Assembly: GCF_001693385.1 (NCBI RefSeq)
Contig: NZ_CP016428.1
Coordinates: forward strand, 4,464,001 to 4,528,000
Length of the DNA: 64,000 nucleotides
Direction: 5' to 3'
Source of the DNA: Bradyrhizobium icense
Lineage (GTDB): Bacteria; Pseudomonadota; Alphaproteobacteria; Rhizobiales; Xanthobacteraceae
The translations under genes and the position numbers were made by a program. Of the stretch, positions 7,864 to 15,235 are shown one piece after another (position 1 is the stretch's first letter; each line of letters begins with the position of its first letter). The notes below the pieces were generated by a model. That model worked only from the letters and a program-made list of their open reading frames with translations, ran no database searches and had not been told where the DNA came from.

Positions 7864-8625
7864 TCAATTGCCTACAAATGGTCCGAGCGTCTCGCCGATG
7901 TCGTGACGGATCACCAGATCGGCAAGGTCGTCCTGCTCCGTCGGCTCGTTGTTGATGATGACGAGCTTCGCGCCGCAGTTCTTGGCCATCAGCGGAAAAC
8001 CTGCGGCGGGCCAAACAACTAGCGACGATCCGATGGCCAGGAACAGATCGCACTGCTGGGCCAGTTCGGTGGCGCGGCGCATCGCGTCTTCCGGCATCGC
8101 CTGTCCGAACGAGATCGTGGCCGTCTTAACCGGCTCGTCGCAGATGGTGCAGTCGGGAGCGTTGCCATCTTCGTCGAAACGCGCCTTTACCCAAGGAAGA
8201 TCATAGGCATGTCCGCAACCGATGCAGCGGGCATAAGTGGTGTTGCCGTGCAATTCGATCACGTCGTCGACCCTGAAGCCTGACGCCTGATGCAAATTGT
8301 CGATGTTCTGGGTGATGATTGCCGGCGTCTTGCCGGCCTTGTAGAGCGAGGCCAGCGCGCGATGCCCGCGGCCGGGCTTGGCCGCTGCAAAGGTCGCCTC
8401 CATCGCAAAACGCCGCCGCCAGGCCTCGGCCCGCGCGTCGGCGCTTGCAACGAATTCGTCGAATGCGATCGGGCGGTTGCGCGTCCACAGGCCGCCCGGG
8501 GACCGAAAATCCGGAATGCCGCATTCGGTGGAAATGCCGGCTCCAGTAAAGGGAACGATACATGCGGCTTCGGCGATCATGTTGCCGAGCTGCTCGACGC
8601 CGCTGCGCAAATCCTTGGCGATCAC
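7864..8625 (-). CDS. cobB: Sir2 family NAD-dependent protein deacylase
   Basis: Sirtuin of 253 aa. NAD-binding GAGIS ('FTGAGISTECGIPDFRSPGGLW'), ITQNIDNLH, the catalytic histidine in ELHGN, a zinc site of paired cysteines (CIGC and CTIC), and 'GSSLVVWPAAGFP' plus 'VIINNEPT' in the Rossmann fold are all present. It removes acyl groups from lysines (for example on acetyl-CoA synthetase) using NAD. The GTG start has GGAAA upstream. Confidence 0.93.
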   Translation of the reverse strand: MIAKDLRSGVEQLGNMIAEAACIVPFTGAGISTECGIPDFRSPGGLWTRNRPIAFDEFVASADARAEAWRRRFAMEATFAAAKPGRGHRALASLYKAGKTPAIITQNIDNLHQASGFRVDDVIELHGNTTYARCIGCGHAYDLPWVKARFDEDGNAPDCTICDEPVKTATISFGQAMPEDAMRRATELAQQCDLFLAIGSSLVVWPAAGFPLMAKNCGAKLVIINNEPTEQDDLADLVIRHDIGETLGPFVGN

Positions 8626-8724
8626 CGCTGATATTTTCCGAATTGTTGGGCCGCGCGGACTATAGCACGGCCGTTCGGATTGCCAGATCGATGCGCCCTG
8701 GCCGGCGGCGCACGCGCGTCCGTC

Positions 8725-8749
8725 AAGGGCGGCCTTATCAAGCCGCCTT
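8725..8749 (-). terminator. Hairpin after the H-NS-like gene
   Basis: A GC stem (AAGGCGGC paired with GGCCGCCTT around an 8-nt loop) sits about 20 nt beyond the stop of the minus-strand H-NS-like gene. There is no strong U-run, so termination is an inference. Confidence 0.45.
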
Positions 8750-8769
8750 ATACCCCCCGTACCGCCGCG

Positions 8770-9009
8770 TCATGCTGCCTTGGCCACCGATTCCTTCGGC
8801 TCCTTGGCCTCTTCTGATTTCTTCGCCTTGGGCGCGGGCGCGCTTTCCGTCTTCTTCATTGGTGGCTTGCCGTATTGAACAAGCTTTTCCAGTTCCGCTT
8901 CGAGTTCGGCGCGTCGCGCAGCGACTTTCTCGAACAGCTTGTCGGTGGCGTGCTCGCGCAGGCCTGCGAGTTCTTCGATGCTCAATGAATCCAGATCGAT
9001 CTTTGCCAT
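8770..9009 (-). CDS. H-NS-like N-terminal domain protein, 79 aa
   Basis: Begins 'MAKIDLDSLSIEELAGLREHA' followed by a coiled coil ('KVAARRAELEAELEKLVQYGK'), which resembles the H-NS/MvaT-type dimerisation segment of Bradyrhizobium proteins. The remaining 30 residues are Lys/Ala/Glu/Pro-rich; the aromatic-GRGRKP DNA-binding tail typical of full H-NS proteins is absent. The ATG has a strong GGGAGG site. It could bind DNA through the basic tail or modulate longer H-NS relatives. Function is inferred. Confidence 0.7.
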   Translation of the reverse strand: MAKIDLDSLSIEELAGLREHATDKLFEKVAARRAELEAELEKLVQYGKPPMKKTESAPAPKAKKSEEAKEPKESVAKAA

Positions 9010-9174
9010 TGGAACCTCCCGTTTGTCTTTCGCTAACGGGAACCCACATGAGCGACAAGAATGCGCCACACCTTATCCACCGCCTTCGCTTCAGACGGCA
9101 CGCGATCACAATGCGTCCCCATTCACGCCCCATTCGCGCGGGCCAATGACGGCGAGGCGAATCAAACAAGACGG

Positions 9175-9348
9175 ATGGCGATGACGGAGAAGGAAGAAAG
9201 ACTCGCGCGCGATCGTGCCGAAATCGCAGCACGCGTCGCGAGCTTCAGGAAAACCCAGCAGAAGTTCGAACGCGAGCGCGAGGAATATTACGAGACGACC
9301 CTGGCCAACGCGCTGAATGGATCCAGCCGGCCATCATTCTGGCGCTGA
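9175..9348 (+). CDS. Small hypothetical protein, 57 aa
   Basis: Highly charged, helical reading frame ('RLARDRAEIAARVASFRKTQ', 'FEREREEYYETTLANAL'). Either of two neighbouring ATG codons (separated by one codon) can be the start; the ribosome-binding site is weak. The composition suggests a small cytoplasmic coiled-coil protein. No family recognised. Confidence 0.55.
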   Translation: MAMTEKEERLARDRAEIAARVASFRKTQQKFEREREEYYETTLANALNGSSRPSFWR

Positions 9349-9657
9349 GGCAGAACCGGCAAGAGATTGTTCGACTCCGCGACGTCGCCCACGGAAATGT
9401 CGCGCGCGGAACCCGCAATAGAATTTGCTGCGGCCGGAACCAAGTCGATGCCTCGACGTTCGCTAAGCTAATAAGTGCAGCAACCTTGCGAGAGGTGAAG
9501 CACGAAAAGCCCCCGTCTAGATCTTCGGATGTAGGCGGGGTTTTCGTTGCCGGTTTGGAGGGCGGGCATTGCGAGGTATGCGATCCCGCGGACCTGACCA
9601 TCGAATTGCGCGGAACGAAAACGATCCGTTCGGTGTTTCACTACCGGAAGGTGCATC
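9349..9657. other. Intergenic stretch with a strong terminator
   Basis: No protein-coding gene is convincing here. The main structure is the UUCG-capped hairpin listed separately. The sequence just before it could carry a short untranslated RNA, but no promoter stands out. Confidence 0.4.
9507..9545 (+). terminator. Rho-independent terminator with UUCG tetraloop
   Basis: A 13-bp near-perfect stem (CCCCGTCTAGATC / GATGTAGGCGGGG) closed by TTCG and followed by TTTTCG. AAAAG on the other side makes it possibly bidirectional. It stands about 160 nt from the nearest upstream stop codon and about 110 nt before the next start. Confidence 0.75.
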
Positions 9658-9762
9658 ATGTCTGCGTGGATGGAAATTCTGATCAATTTGATCGGTTATG
9701 CCGGCTTCATCGCCATCGCGACCTATCACAAAGCGCCGGACGAAAAATTGCCGGACCGTTGA
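9658..9762 (+). CDS. Small membrane protein, 34 aa
   Basis: ATG with a GGAAGG ribosome-binding site opens a 34-residue frame that is mostly one transmembrane helix ('MEILINLIGYAGFIAIATYH') with a charged C-terminus (KAPDEKLPDR). It is too short for most gene finders. The clean ribosome-binding site and membrane character support it. Role unknown. Confidence 0.6.
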   Translation: MSAWMEILINLIGYAGFIAIATYHKAPDEKLPDR

Positions 9763-9779
9763 GTGCCGTCTGGCAGGTG

Positions 9780-9965
9780 CTAGTTCGCCTTGTGGGGTTC
9801 ACCCGCAGTGCGAACGAGCCGATCGGCCTTGACCAGCACATGGCCGTTTTCAGTTTGCGGCCGTAATGAAAAGCTCACGACAACGAAGGCGAGACAAAAC
9901 AGCAGGCCCACCACCATGACGCGCCTGTGGGCCGGTTTGTCTGCGTTGTGAAACGAAGGGACCAT
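9780..9965 (-). CDS. Small membrane protein, 61 aa
   Basis: Starts MVPSFHNADKPAHRR with AGGAAC upstream, then one transmembrane helix ('VMVVGLLFCLAFVVVSFSL'), then a polar C-terminal tail ('QTENGHVLVKADRLVRTAGE'). By the positive-inside rule the tail is likely periplasmic. The type is familiar from Bradyrhizobium genomes but uncharacterised. Confidence 0.68.
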   Translation of the reverse strand: MVPSFHNADKPAHRRVMVVGLLFCLAFVVVSFSLRPQTENGHVLVKADRLVRTAGEPHKAN

Positions 9966-10256
9966 GGCCTGTTCCTGAAGGCCATCCCTACTGCAATGCC
10001 GGATACCCACAACACGCATTGGGTTTTAACCTGACTGAATAGGATTATCTGCGCTTTCGAAACAGCCATGCTGGCCGGCGCAGGGGCGCAGTTCAGCCTT
10101 CATCCATCGCGCAGCAGCGGAGAGACTCCCTTTGTTCTCCTGGAACGAACAGGGGGTGCGTTTCCGGCACGATTGCGTTCTTAAGATACCGTTACTCGCC
10201 CTGTCGGCGGTCGAACCTTTTTGGCGCAGCCCGTACTTATCTGAAAAGGTGCTGCG

Positions 10257-10403
10257 ATGACCCAGGCCGACCATTATCGAGAACAATCCGACAGGGCCCG
10301 ACGGCTCGCCGAAGCCGTCAAGGATCCGGAAGCTTCGAAGAAACTGATCGAGATGGCCGAGGAATTCCGCCTCTACGCCGAGCGGCTGGAACAGACGCAT
10401 TAG
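10257..10403 (+). CDS. Small helical protein, 48 aa
   Basis: 'MTQADHYREQSDRARRLAEA' continues as an amphipathic charged helix ('KKLIEMAEEFRLYAERLEQ'). It resembles the short Bradyrhizobium proteins with repeated 'RARRLAEAxxDPEASxxLxxMAEEY' motifs, which are cytoplasmic and of unknown role. It lies in an interval with no competing gene. Confidence 0.6.
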   Translation: MTQADHYREQSDRARRLAEAVKDPEASKKLIEMAEEFRLYAERLEQTH

Positions 10404-10541
10404 CGCGATTGCGCGGGCGCACCGCATCAAAGCCTTAGGCGTCTGTTTACCCCTTTGCGCCGTAGCGCTCGGCCGTTAACCCAAACTCTTTACAAGACGT
10501 AAACACGAACCTGACAAGTTTTGATCAGGAGGGTTGCACCC

Positions 10542-10736
10542 ATGGTCATTTACCCCATACCGGTTGAAGTGACACAGGCCAGAATTCAGCTCGTCGTCGA
10601 TCAGGCCGCCAAGGCGCCGCCGCATACGATCAATCAGGATCTAAGGGCTGTCGACCATGCCAAGGCAGCCGCCATCGAAGCGGCCCTGGCCGATTTACAG
10701 ACGGACGAACCGTCGCTGCTGGACGTCAAGGTCTGA
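10542..10736 (+). CDS. Small hypothetical protein, 64 aa
   Basis: Start MVIYPIPVEV is set by a strong AGGAGGG site 8 nt upstream. The rest is polar and Ala/Asp/Val-rich ('IQLVVDQAAKAPPHTINQDL'). No domain recognised; probably cytoplasmic. Confidence 0.55.
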   Translation: MVIYPIPVEVTQARIQLVVDQAAKAPPHTINQDLRAVDHAKAAAIEAALADLQTDEPSLLDVKV

Positions 10737-10853
10737 CCTGACGGGAATTACCTATCTTGCGCGCGAGGGCCTGGCTGCGTCCGGCGTCCTCTCACGCTCG
10801 CTATGCGAGTGCGTGCACGCGGCGTAAAGGCTTGCGGGTACGGCGGCGGCGCC

Positions 10854-11150
10854 TTATCGCCGTATTGCCTCGGCGCGATAGATCTTCGTCCCCGACGTCT
10901 CGACGATCCGGCCCTTGAGCGATTTTATAAATGCTTTCGTACCTTCGACGGCAAAATGGGCGCGCAACGCCGCCTCATCGGCCCACTGCTCGAAGAAGAA
11001 CAGCCGCATCGGGTTCTGGCAGTCGACATGCACGTCATGCGAAATGCAGCCCGGCTCCTTGCGGGAGCGCTCGACATGCTCCAGGCACGAGCGCAGCACG
11101 TCGTCAAAAGCATCCTCGCACGCCAGAATACTGCCAGTTACGAGAATCAT
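10854..11150 (-). CDS. Antibiotic biosynthesis monooxygenase (ABM) domain protein, YgiN-like
   Basis: 98-aa ferredoxin-like fold of the ABM family: 'MILVTGSILACEDAFDDVLR', then 'EPGCISHDVHVDCQNPMRLFFFEQWADEAALRAHF'. These match the conserved EPGC and F..Ea..h..H motifs. Such proteins act as quinol monooxygenases or remove reactive quinones. A GGAGG ribosome-binding site precedes the ATG. Confidence 0.85.
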   Translation of the reverse strand: MILVTGSILACEDAFDDVLRSCLEHVERSRKEPGCISHDVHVDCQNPMRLFFFEQWADEAALRAHFAVEGTKAFIKSLKGRIVETSGTKIYRAEAIRR

Positions 11151-11232
11151 GCCGGCCTCCTGTTCGTGTCAGCCAACGGCCCGCCCTTCGGGAGACGCCG
11201 TTCGTTGTGCGTCGAGGCAAGCAGATCCTTCG

Positions 11233-11388
11233 TTAATGCATCAGCCGCGGCACGACAACCGATACCGCCAGCAATATGCCGAGGCTGCTCACCACGGATA
11301 GTTTCATCCTGGCCGTCCTGGCGTCGGTAATCGGGAGCACGAAAAAGAAGATCATCGCAACAATGAGCACGCCGTAGAGCACGTACAT
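11233..11388 (-). CDS. Small two-helix membrane protein, 51 aa
   Basis: ATG with GGAGGG upstream; two hydrophobic helices ('VLYGVLIVAMIFFFVLPI' and 'VVSSLGILLAVSVVVPRL') joined by a basic loop (TDARTARMK). Its signals are clean for such a short gene. Function unknown. Confidence 0.6.
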   Translation of the reverse strand: MYVLYGVLIVAMIFFFVLPITDARTARMKLSVVSSLGILLAVSVVVPRLMH

Positions 11389-11648
11389 AGTCGATCCCTC
11401 CGTTGACGCCACGATGGACGGAGAGGCTGGTTGCGTATGTGTAGGGGATCACTCTGATGACGCGGCGTTCCGGGTCGCCAAAAGAGCCGAGAAATAGCCG
11501 CGACACCACGAGCCGCGACTATCGCGATGAAGTAACTCCGTCCGCCCCGGAGCGGCCGCTTCAACAAGCTCGCAATTTTACGCTTTTGATGCCTTGATCG
11601 CAACTTTAGCGTGCCACATCGGATTTCATCAAAGTTCGAGAGAGAAAG

Positions 11649-11807
11649 ATGCTTGGAAAGTTTCTGCGCGACGAGGGCGGCGCCACCGCAATCGAATACA
11701 GCCTCATCGCCGGGTTCATCGCCCTGGCCATTATCGCCGCCGTGGGAATGACCGGAGAAAGGCTCGTTGCGCTATTTAAGAGTCTTATTCCCGCGTTGAC
11801 TCCTTAG
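11649..11807 (+). CDS. Flp/Fap type IVb pilin
   Basis: A 52-residue pilin precursor. A short leader is followed by the typical 'DEGGATAIEYSLIAGFIALA' segment with the Glu-Tyr pair of Flp pilins and a single hydrophobic helix. Flp pilins assemble into tight-adherence (Tad) pili after cleavage by a prepilin peptidase. No tad/cpa genes or prepilin peptidase lie in this window, so this is an orphan locus that would depend on machinery encoded elsewhere. Confidence 0.88.
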   Translation: MLGKFLRDEGGATAIEYSLIAGFIALAIIAAVGMTGERLVALFKSLIPALTP

Positions 11808-11818
11808 GTGCGATCGCA

Positions 11819-11974
11819 TCAGCGAGCGAAAGCCAGAACAAGCACCAATACGGCAGCGCCGATAAACCCTGCTAAAAATATCGCCCGGCGAGCGGGAGTG
11901 TTCAGGATAATCTTGCCTCCCCGCGCCTTTTCGGCTGGGTAGGGAGCCTGTTGAGCGGGACCTTCGCGCACCAT
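11819..11974 (-). CDS. Small membrane protein, 51 aa, second gene of a two-gene unit
   Basis: N-terminal polar part with 'PAEKARGGKIILNTPARR', then one strong transmembrane helix ('AIFLAGFIGAAVLVLVLAFA'). It begins 2 nt after the stop of another small membrane gene on the same strand, so the two are surely co-translated. The stop lies 12 nt from the end of the convergent flp gene. Uncharacterised. Confidence 0.65.
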   Translation of the reverse strand: MVREGPAQQAPYPAEKARGGKIILNTPARRAIFLAGFIGAAVLVLVLAFAR

Positions 11975-11976
11975 GG

Positions 11977-12114
11977 CTACGCGATCCAATATATTGCCGT
12001 TCCAACGACAACGAGAGCAATGGCACCAGCGGTCAAAGTCCCGAGTTTTCGCTCGGATCTTGTAGGCAAATCCTCCCGCGCCGCATTCTCTTCAGCCGGA
12101 TGATCTTGTTTCAT
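11977..12114 (-). CDS. Small membrane protein, 45 aa, first gene of a two-gene unit
   Basis: Starts MKQDHPAEENAARED with AGAGGTG upstream, has a basic segment (RSERK) and a C-terminal transmembrane helix ('LGTLTAGAIALVVVGTAIYW'). This suggests a tail-anchored protein with a cytoplasmic N-terminus. Separated by 2 nt from the following small membrane gene. Confidence 0.65.
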   Translation of the reverse strand: MKQDHPAEENAAREDLPTRSERKLGTLTAGAIALVVVGTAIYWIA

Positions 12115-12498
12115 ACAACACCTCTGCCGATTCAAAACCGCCGTAGCGGTTTCGTTCCTCGGAACCCAGATTTGAAATTCATCGACAAAAGGACGAGAAA
12201 CGACGGGTTCTCGAGCACGTTGGTTAGGCGAGCCGGAAGCTCTCAAGTGCATCGCCCTTGAGCCCAAGGGAGGCATCGTCCCATGGCCTGACCGCTGAGC
12301 AACGAGCGCTTCCAATCTTTCGCATTAGCCTGCACCGATGGCCTTCCGAGGCCAGAGCGCTCTGTGCGAACGGTTGCAGAAAGAGCCCGCACTTTATCCG
12401 CACGTTATCGGTGACCTCTGGTGCACTTTGCTGCTATTTTCCGCCCGAACCGCCCAACCCAAACAAGATCTCTGAACGCTCTCAGGAGGACAAGAAAC
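12115..12498. other. Intergenic stretch, no gene seen
   Basis: This holds the promoter regions of the divergent small-membrane-protein unit and the glyoxalase gene. Frames on either strand lack ribosome-binding sites and recognisable protein character. I see no repeat or terminator. Confidence 0.5.
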
Positions 12499-12951
12499 AT
12501 GCGCTATCTCCACACCATGCTGCGCGTGCGCAATCTCGATACCGCGATGAAGTTCTACCGGGACGCGCTGGGGCTGAAGGAAGTGCGCCGGATCGACAAC
12601 GACAAGGGCCGATTCACGCTGGTGTTCCTGTGCGCGCCCGAGGACGAAGGCCTGTTCAAGGCCGCGCCGCAAAACCGCGGTGCGCCGCTGGTCGAGCTCA
12701 CTTATAACTGGGACGAGGAGAAATACGGCGAGGACCGCTATTTCGGCCACCTCGCCTACGAGGTCGACGACATCTACGCAACCTGCGACCGCCTGATGAA
12801 GGCCGGCATCACCATCAATCGGCCGCCGCGCGACGGCAACATGGCCTTCGTCCGCTCGCCGGATCTGCATTCGATCGAGCTGTTACAGAAGGGCGAACCG
12901 AAACCGCCGGCCGAGCCGTGGGCCTCGATGCCGAATACCGGTCATTGGTAG
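12499..12951 (+). CDS. Lactoylglutathione lyase (glyoxalase I) family protein
   Basis: 150-aa VOC-fold metalloenzyme. 'MRYLHTMLRVRNLDTAMKFY' carries the first metal ligand His; 'LVELTYNWDEEKYG', 'FGHLAYEVDDIY' and 'AFVRSPDLHSIELLQKG' carry the remaining Glu/His/Glu ligands and match classical GloA. It detoxifies methylglyoxal-glutathione hemithioacetal. An AGGAGGA site precedes the ATG. Confidence 0.9.
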   Translation: MRYLHTMLRVRNLDTAMKFYRDALGLKEVRRIDNDKGRFTLVFLCAPEDEGLFKAAPQNRGAPLVELTYNWDEEKYGEDRYFGHLAYEVDDIYATCDRLMKAGITINRPPRDGNMAFVRSPDLHSIELLQKGEPKPPAEPWASMPNTGHW

Positions 12952-13112
12952 GCCTTGTACAATTTCTTCGTAACCTCTACTCGCGCTTCGGATTGGACTG
13001 TCGCTCTCGAAATTCCGAAACCTTAAAACGTTCCTGCGCTCGGGTTCTTTCTGTGCAGGAACCACCCCTCGCACGTCGCGTTTTCTCCTCGAATAGATTT
13101 GAGGAGGAGACG

Positions 13113-13193
13113 ATGGGACGAGGAATTCTACTTTGGTTGCTGGGCGTACCTATTCCGGTGATCATTCTATTGTGGCTGTTCTTCGGCCACTGA
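13113..13193 (+). CDS. Very small membrane peptide, 26 aa
   Basis: 'MGRGILLWLLGVPIPVIILL' plus WLFFGH, preceded by GAGGAGGA. Nearly identical short peptides recur across Rhizobiales genomes. The peptide is one transmembrane helix with a PIP kink. Role unknown. Confidence 0.7.
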   Translation: MGRGILLWLLGVPIPVIILLWLFFGH

Positions 13194-13340
13194 TTGGCTG
13201 ACGCAGCGCGCAATGCGAGAAGCGGGCTCTGTCGCACTGCGGCGGAGCTCATTTTTGTTGGCTCCGGACCCGCGCGAAGGCGCGCTTTTTCTCTGATCTT
13301 CGGCTATTAACGGCAAATCGAAAAAGCGAGAGCGACGCGC

Positions 13341-13988
13341 GTGGCCGACAACAACAAACAACAACTCACCATCTGGGGCCGGGCCAATTCGGTCAACGTG
13401 CAAAAAGTGCTGTGGTGCCTTACCGAACTCGATCTCGCCTATGAGCGCATCGACGCCGGCATGCAGTTCGGCAAGAACGACGAAGCGGCATATCTCGCGA
13501 TGAATCCGAATGGCCGCGTCCCGACGCTGGTCGATGGCGACTACGTGCTGTGGGAATCCAATTCCGTGATGCGCTATCTCTGCATGGCCTATGGTGACGG
13601 CTCGCCGATCTACCCTTCGCAGCCGAAGGCGCGCGCTGGCGTCGACCGCTGGCTCGACTGGACACTCTCGACGCTACAACCGGTCGACCGTCCGGTGTTC
13701 TGGGCGTTGGTGCGCACGCCGGTCGAAAAGCGCGACATGGTGGCAATCCAGAAGGATGTCGATGCTGAAGCCGCGGTGTGGCGGATCGCCGAGGCGCAAC
13801 TGGCGACACGGCGCTTCATCGAGGGCGATCAGTTCACCATCGCTGACATCGCGCTCGGCACCTTTGCGCGGCGCTGGTTCGGCGTCGAAGGTGTCACCAA
13901 GCCGACGCTGCCGAACCTCGAACGCTGGTTTTCGCAGTTCGCCGCCCGCCCCGGCTTCGTACGCTTCGTCGCGCCGCCTATGACGTGA
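13341..13988 (+). CDS. Glutathione S-transferase family protein
   Basis: 215 aa with an N-terminal thioredoxin-like domain ('IWGRANSVNVQKVLWCLTEL', the 'NPNGRVPTLVDGD' cis-Pro segment, the glutathione-binding 'WESNSVMRYL') and a C-terminal helical domain ('RFIEGDQFTIADIALG'). The first motif contains Ser and Cys rather than an N-terminal Tyr, as in bacterial beta/theta-like GSTs. GTG start. Likely detoxification; substrate unknown. Confidence 0.9.
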   Translation: MADNNKQQLTIWGRANSVNVQKVLWCLTELDLAYERIDAGMQFGKNDEAAYLAMNPNGRVPTLVDGDYVLWESNSVMRYLCMAYGDGSPIYPSQPKARAGVDRWLDWTLSTLQPVDRPVFWALVRTPVEKRDMVAIQKDVDAEAAVWRIAEAQLATRRFIEGDQFTIADIALGTFARRWFGVEGVTKPTLPNLERWFSQFAARPGFVRFVAPPMT

Positions 13989-14014
13989 GCGCGCTTGGAG
14001 AGTTGCGATTCTGC

Positions 14015-14266
14015 TCAACGCGAGCCGGTGGAAACGCCGGCGCCGACGCTTACCGCGCCGCCGATTTTCATGCAGGTGTTGGTGCCTTCGATCTTGACGA
14101 AGCCCGCGCCATACTCCGCGCAGGCATTGGCGGAAGCTGGGCGCTTCAGCGGAAGCGCCTTACCCGAGGTGGCGGGCTTGTCGGATTTGTGAAGACGGGG
14201 CTGCTCGGCAAGCGCAGCAGCCGACGGCAGCACCACAGCCATCACTACAAAGAGAGATTTTCGCAT
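14015..14266 (-). CDS. Secreted miniprotein resembling a porin N-terminus, 83 aa
   Basis: Signal peptide (MRKSLFVVMAVVLPSAAALA) followed by a polar linker and 'CAEYGAGFVKIEGTNTCMKI' then GGAVSVGAG. This closely resembles the first strand and the disulfide-like CxxxGxGF..pGTxTC motif at the N-terminus of alphaproteobacterial porins (Porin_2), but the barrel is missing and the frame ends in a stop. It may be a porin remnant or an independent small periplasmic protein; the intact signal peptide and frame favour a real gene. Confidence 0.65.
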   Translation of the reverse strand: MRKSLFVVMAVVLPSAAALAEQPRLHKSDKPATSGKALPLKRPASANACAEYGAGFVKIEGTNTCMKIGGAVSVGAGVSTGSR

Positions 14267-14422
14267 CCCGCCTTTTATCGCCGCTTGCGGATCGATGCCA
14301 GACTGGAACCCCTGCCTATTGACTCGGAACGGGCTCCAGATGTCTTGATTTGACGCGTTTTCTTGACGCGGACCGGCCCCAACTTCGGATCAAGTCCGGG
14401 TAGGTTTTCGCTGGACAACGCG

Positions 14423-14683
14423 TTAGCGGACGAACTTGACGCCGACCGATTTGCCGCGGCGCCAGACGACTTCGCAGCGGCGCCCGGTCCTGGCGTCGCG
14501 CGAAAACGCCAGCCGCAATTTCGCCGGCAGCGTATTGGGATCGTCGATCGTAACCTTCGCCCCCGTTGTGGACATATCCTGCACCACGCATTGGCGTGCG
14601 GCAAAACCGCCCTCGAGCGTGATCCACCCGGGCTGACTCAATGATTTGCGCCTGTCGCGCTTCTTGCCTGACAGCAAAGCCAT
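14423..14683 (-). CDS. PilZ domain protein, 86 aa
   Basis: A stand-alone PilZ domain: N-terminal basic 'KKRDRRKSLSQPGWITLEGG', the 'VQDMSTTGAKVTI' core (matching D/NxSxxG) and 'RRCEVVWRRGKSVGVKFV' strands. The RRxS-like motif stands where RxxxR binds cyclic di-GMP but is not canonical, so ligand binding is uncertain. Small PilZ proteins of this form are numerous in Bradyrhizobium. Confidence 0.8.
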   Translation of the reverse strand: MALLSGKKRDRRKSLSQPGWITLEGGFAARQCVVQDMSTTGAKVTIDDPNTLPAKLRLAFSRDARTGRRCEVVWRRGKSVGVKFVR

Positions 14684-14932
14684 GTCGGAAGTTCCCCCGA
14701 GACAGCCCTACACCATGCGGCTTTAGAATCCGTTGCTCGGCGCGGCGTGTCTCGTCGTGCGCCCGGGACGCTGATCGAAGCGCGAAACGTCCGCAGAACG
14801 CCTTTCCGAGCGGCTTGCCCACCCGCCCAAACGCCACTATACGTTCGCCCGTCGCCGCCCCCATCAAACATGGACGGGCAGCGGCCAACACGGCCCATCA
14901 AGAACTAACATCTTGATTTTCCTGTTGTTCTT

Positions 14933-15007
14933 GCTCCCTTCGTCTATCGGTTAGGACGCCACCCTTTCACGGTGGAGAGAGCGGTTCGATTCCGCTAGGG
15001 AGCGCCA
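14933..15007 (+). tRNA. tRNA-Glu (UUC)
   Basis: Acceptor GCTCCCT/AGGGAGC, anticodon stem CCACC/GGTGG enclosing CTTTCAC (anticodon UUC), T-arm AGCGG-TTCGATT-CCGCT, discriminator G and encoded CCA. Length 75 nt. Confidence 0.97.
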
Positions 15008-15142
15008 TCACCTTGCCACCACTTTCAAAGCCCAAGCCGACCACTTTCAAGGCTTAAGGCAACCATTTTCACAGCTCAGGTTCCCCTCGTCCACAGGTTC
15101 CGGCAAACGGACCGTGGCGGGTAAATAATAAGGGACAGGGAA

Positions 15143-15235
15143 ATGAATACGGCCGTTATTGCAATCACAACGTGCGTCGCGCTTTACGTTGCACTCCGCT
15201 TTACGTTGCGGTGCTACTTTCCGCCGGATACCTGA
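15143..15235 (+). CDS. Small membrane peptide, 30 aa
   Basis: ATG preceded by AGGGACAGGGA opens 'MNTAVIAITTCVALYVALRF' followed by TLRCYFPPDT: a single transmembrane helix with a short basic/aromatic tail. Similar peptides are familiar from Bradyrhizobium. Role unknown. Confidence 0.5.
   Translation: MNTAVIAITTCVALYVALRFTLRCYFPPDT

Noticed and set aside
11977..12315. Longer form (112 aa) of the small membrane protein at 11977
   Set aside because: The N-terminal 67 residues are low-information, and the internal ATG has AGAGGTG upstream.
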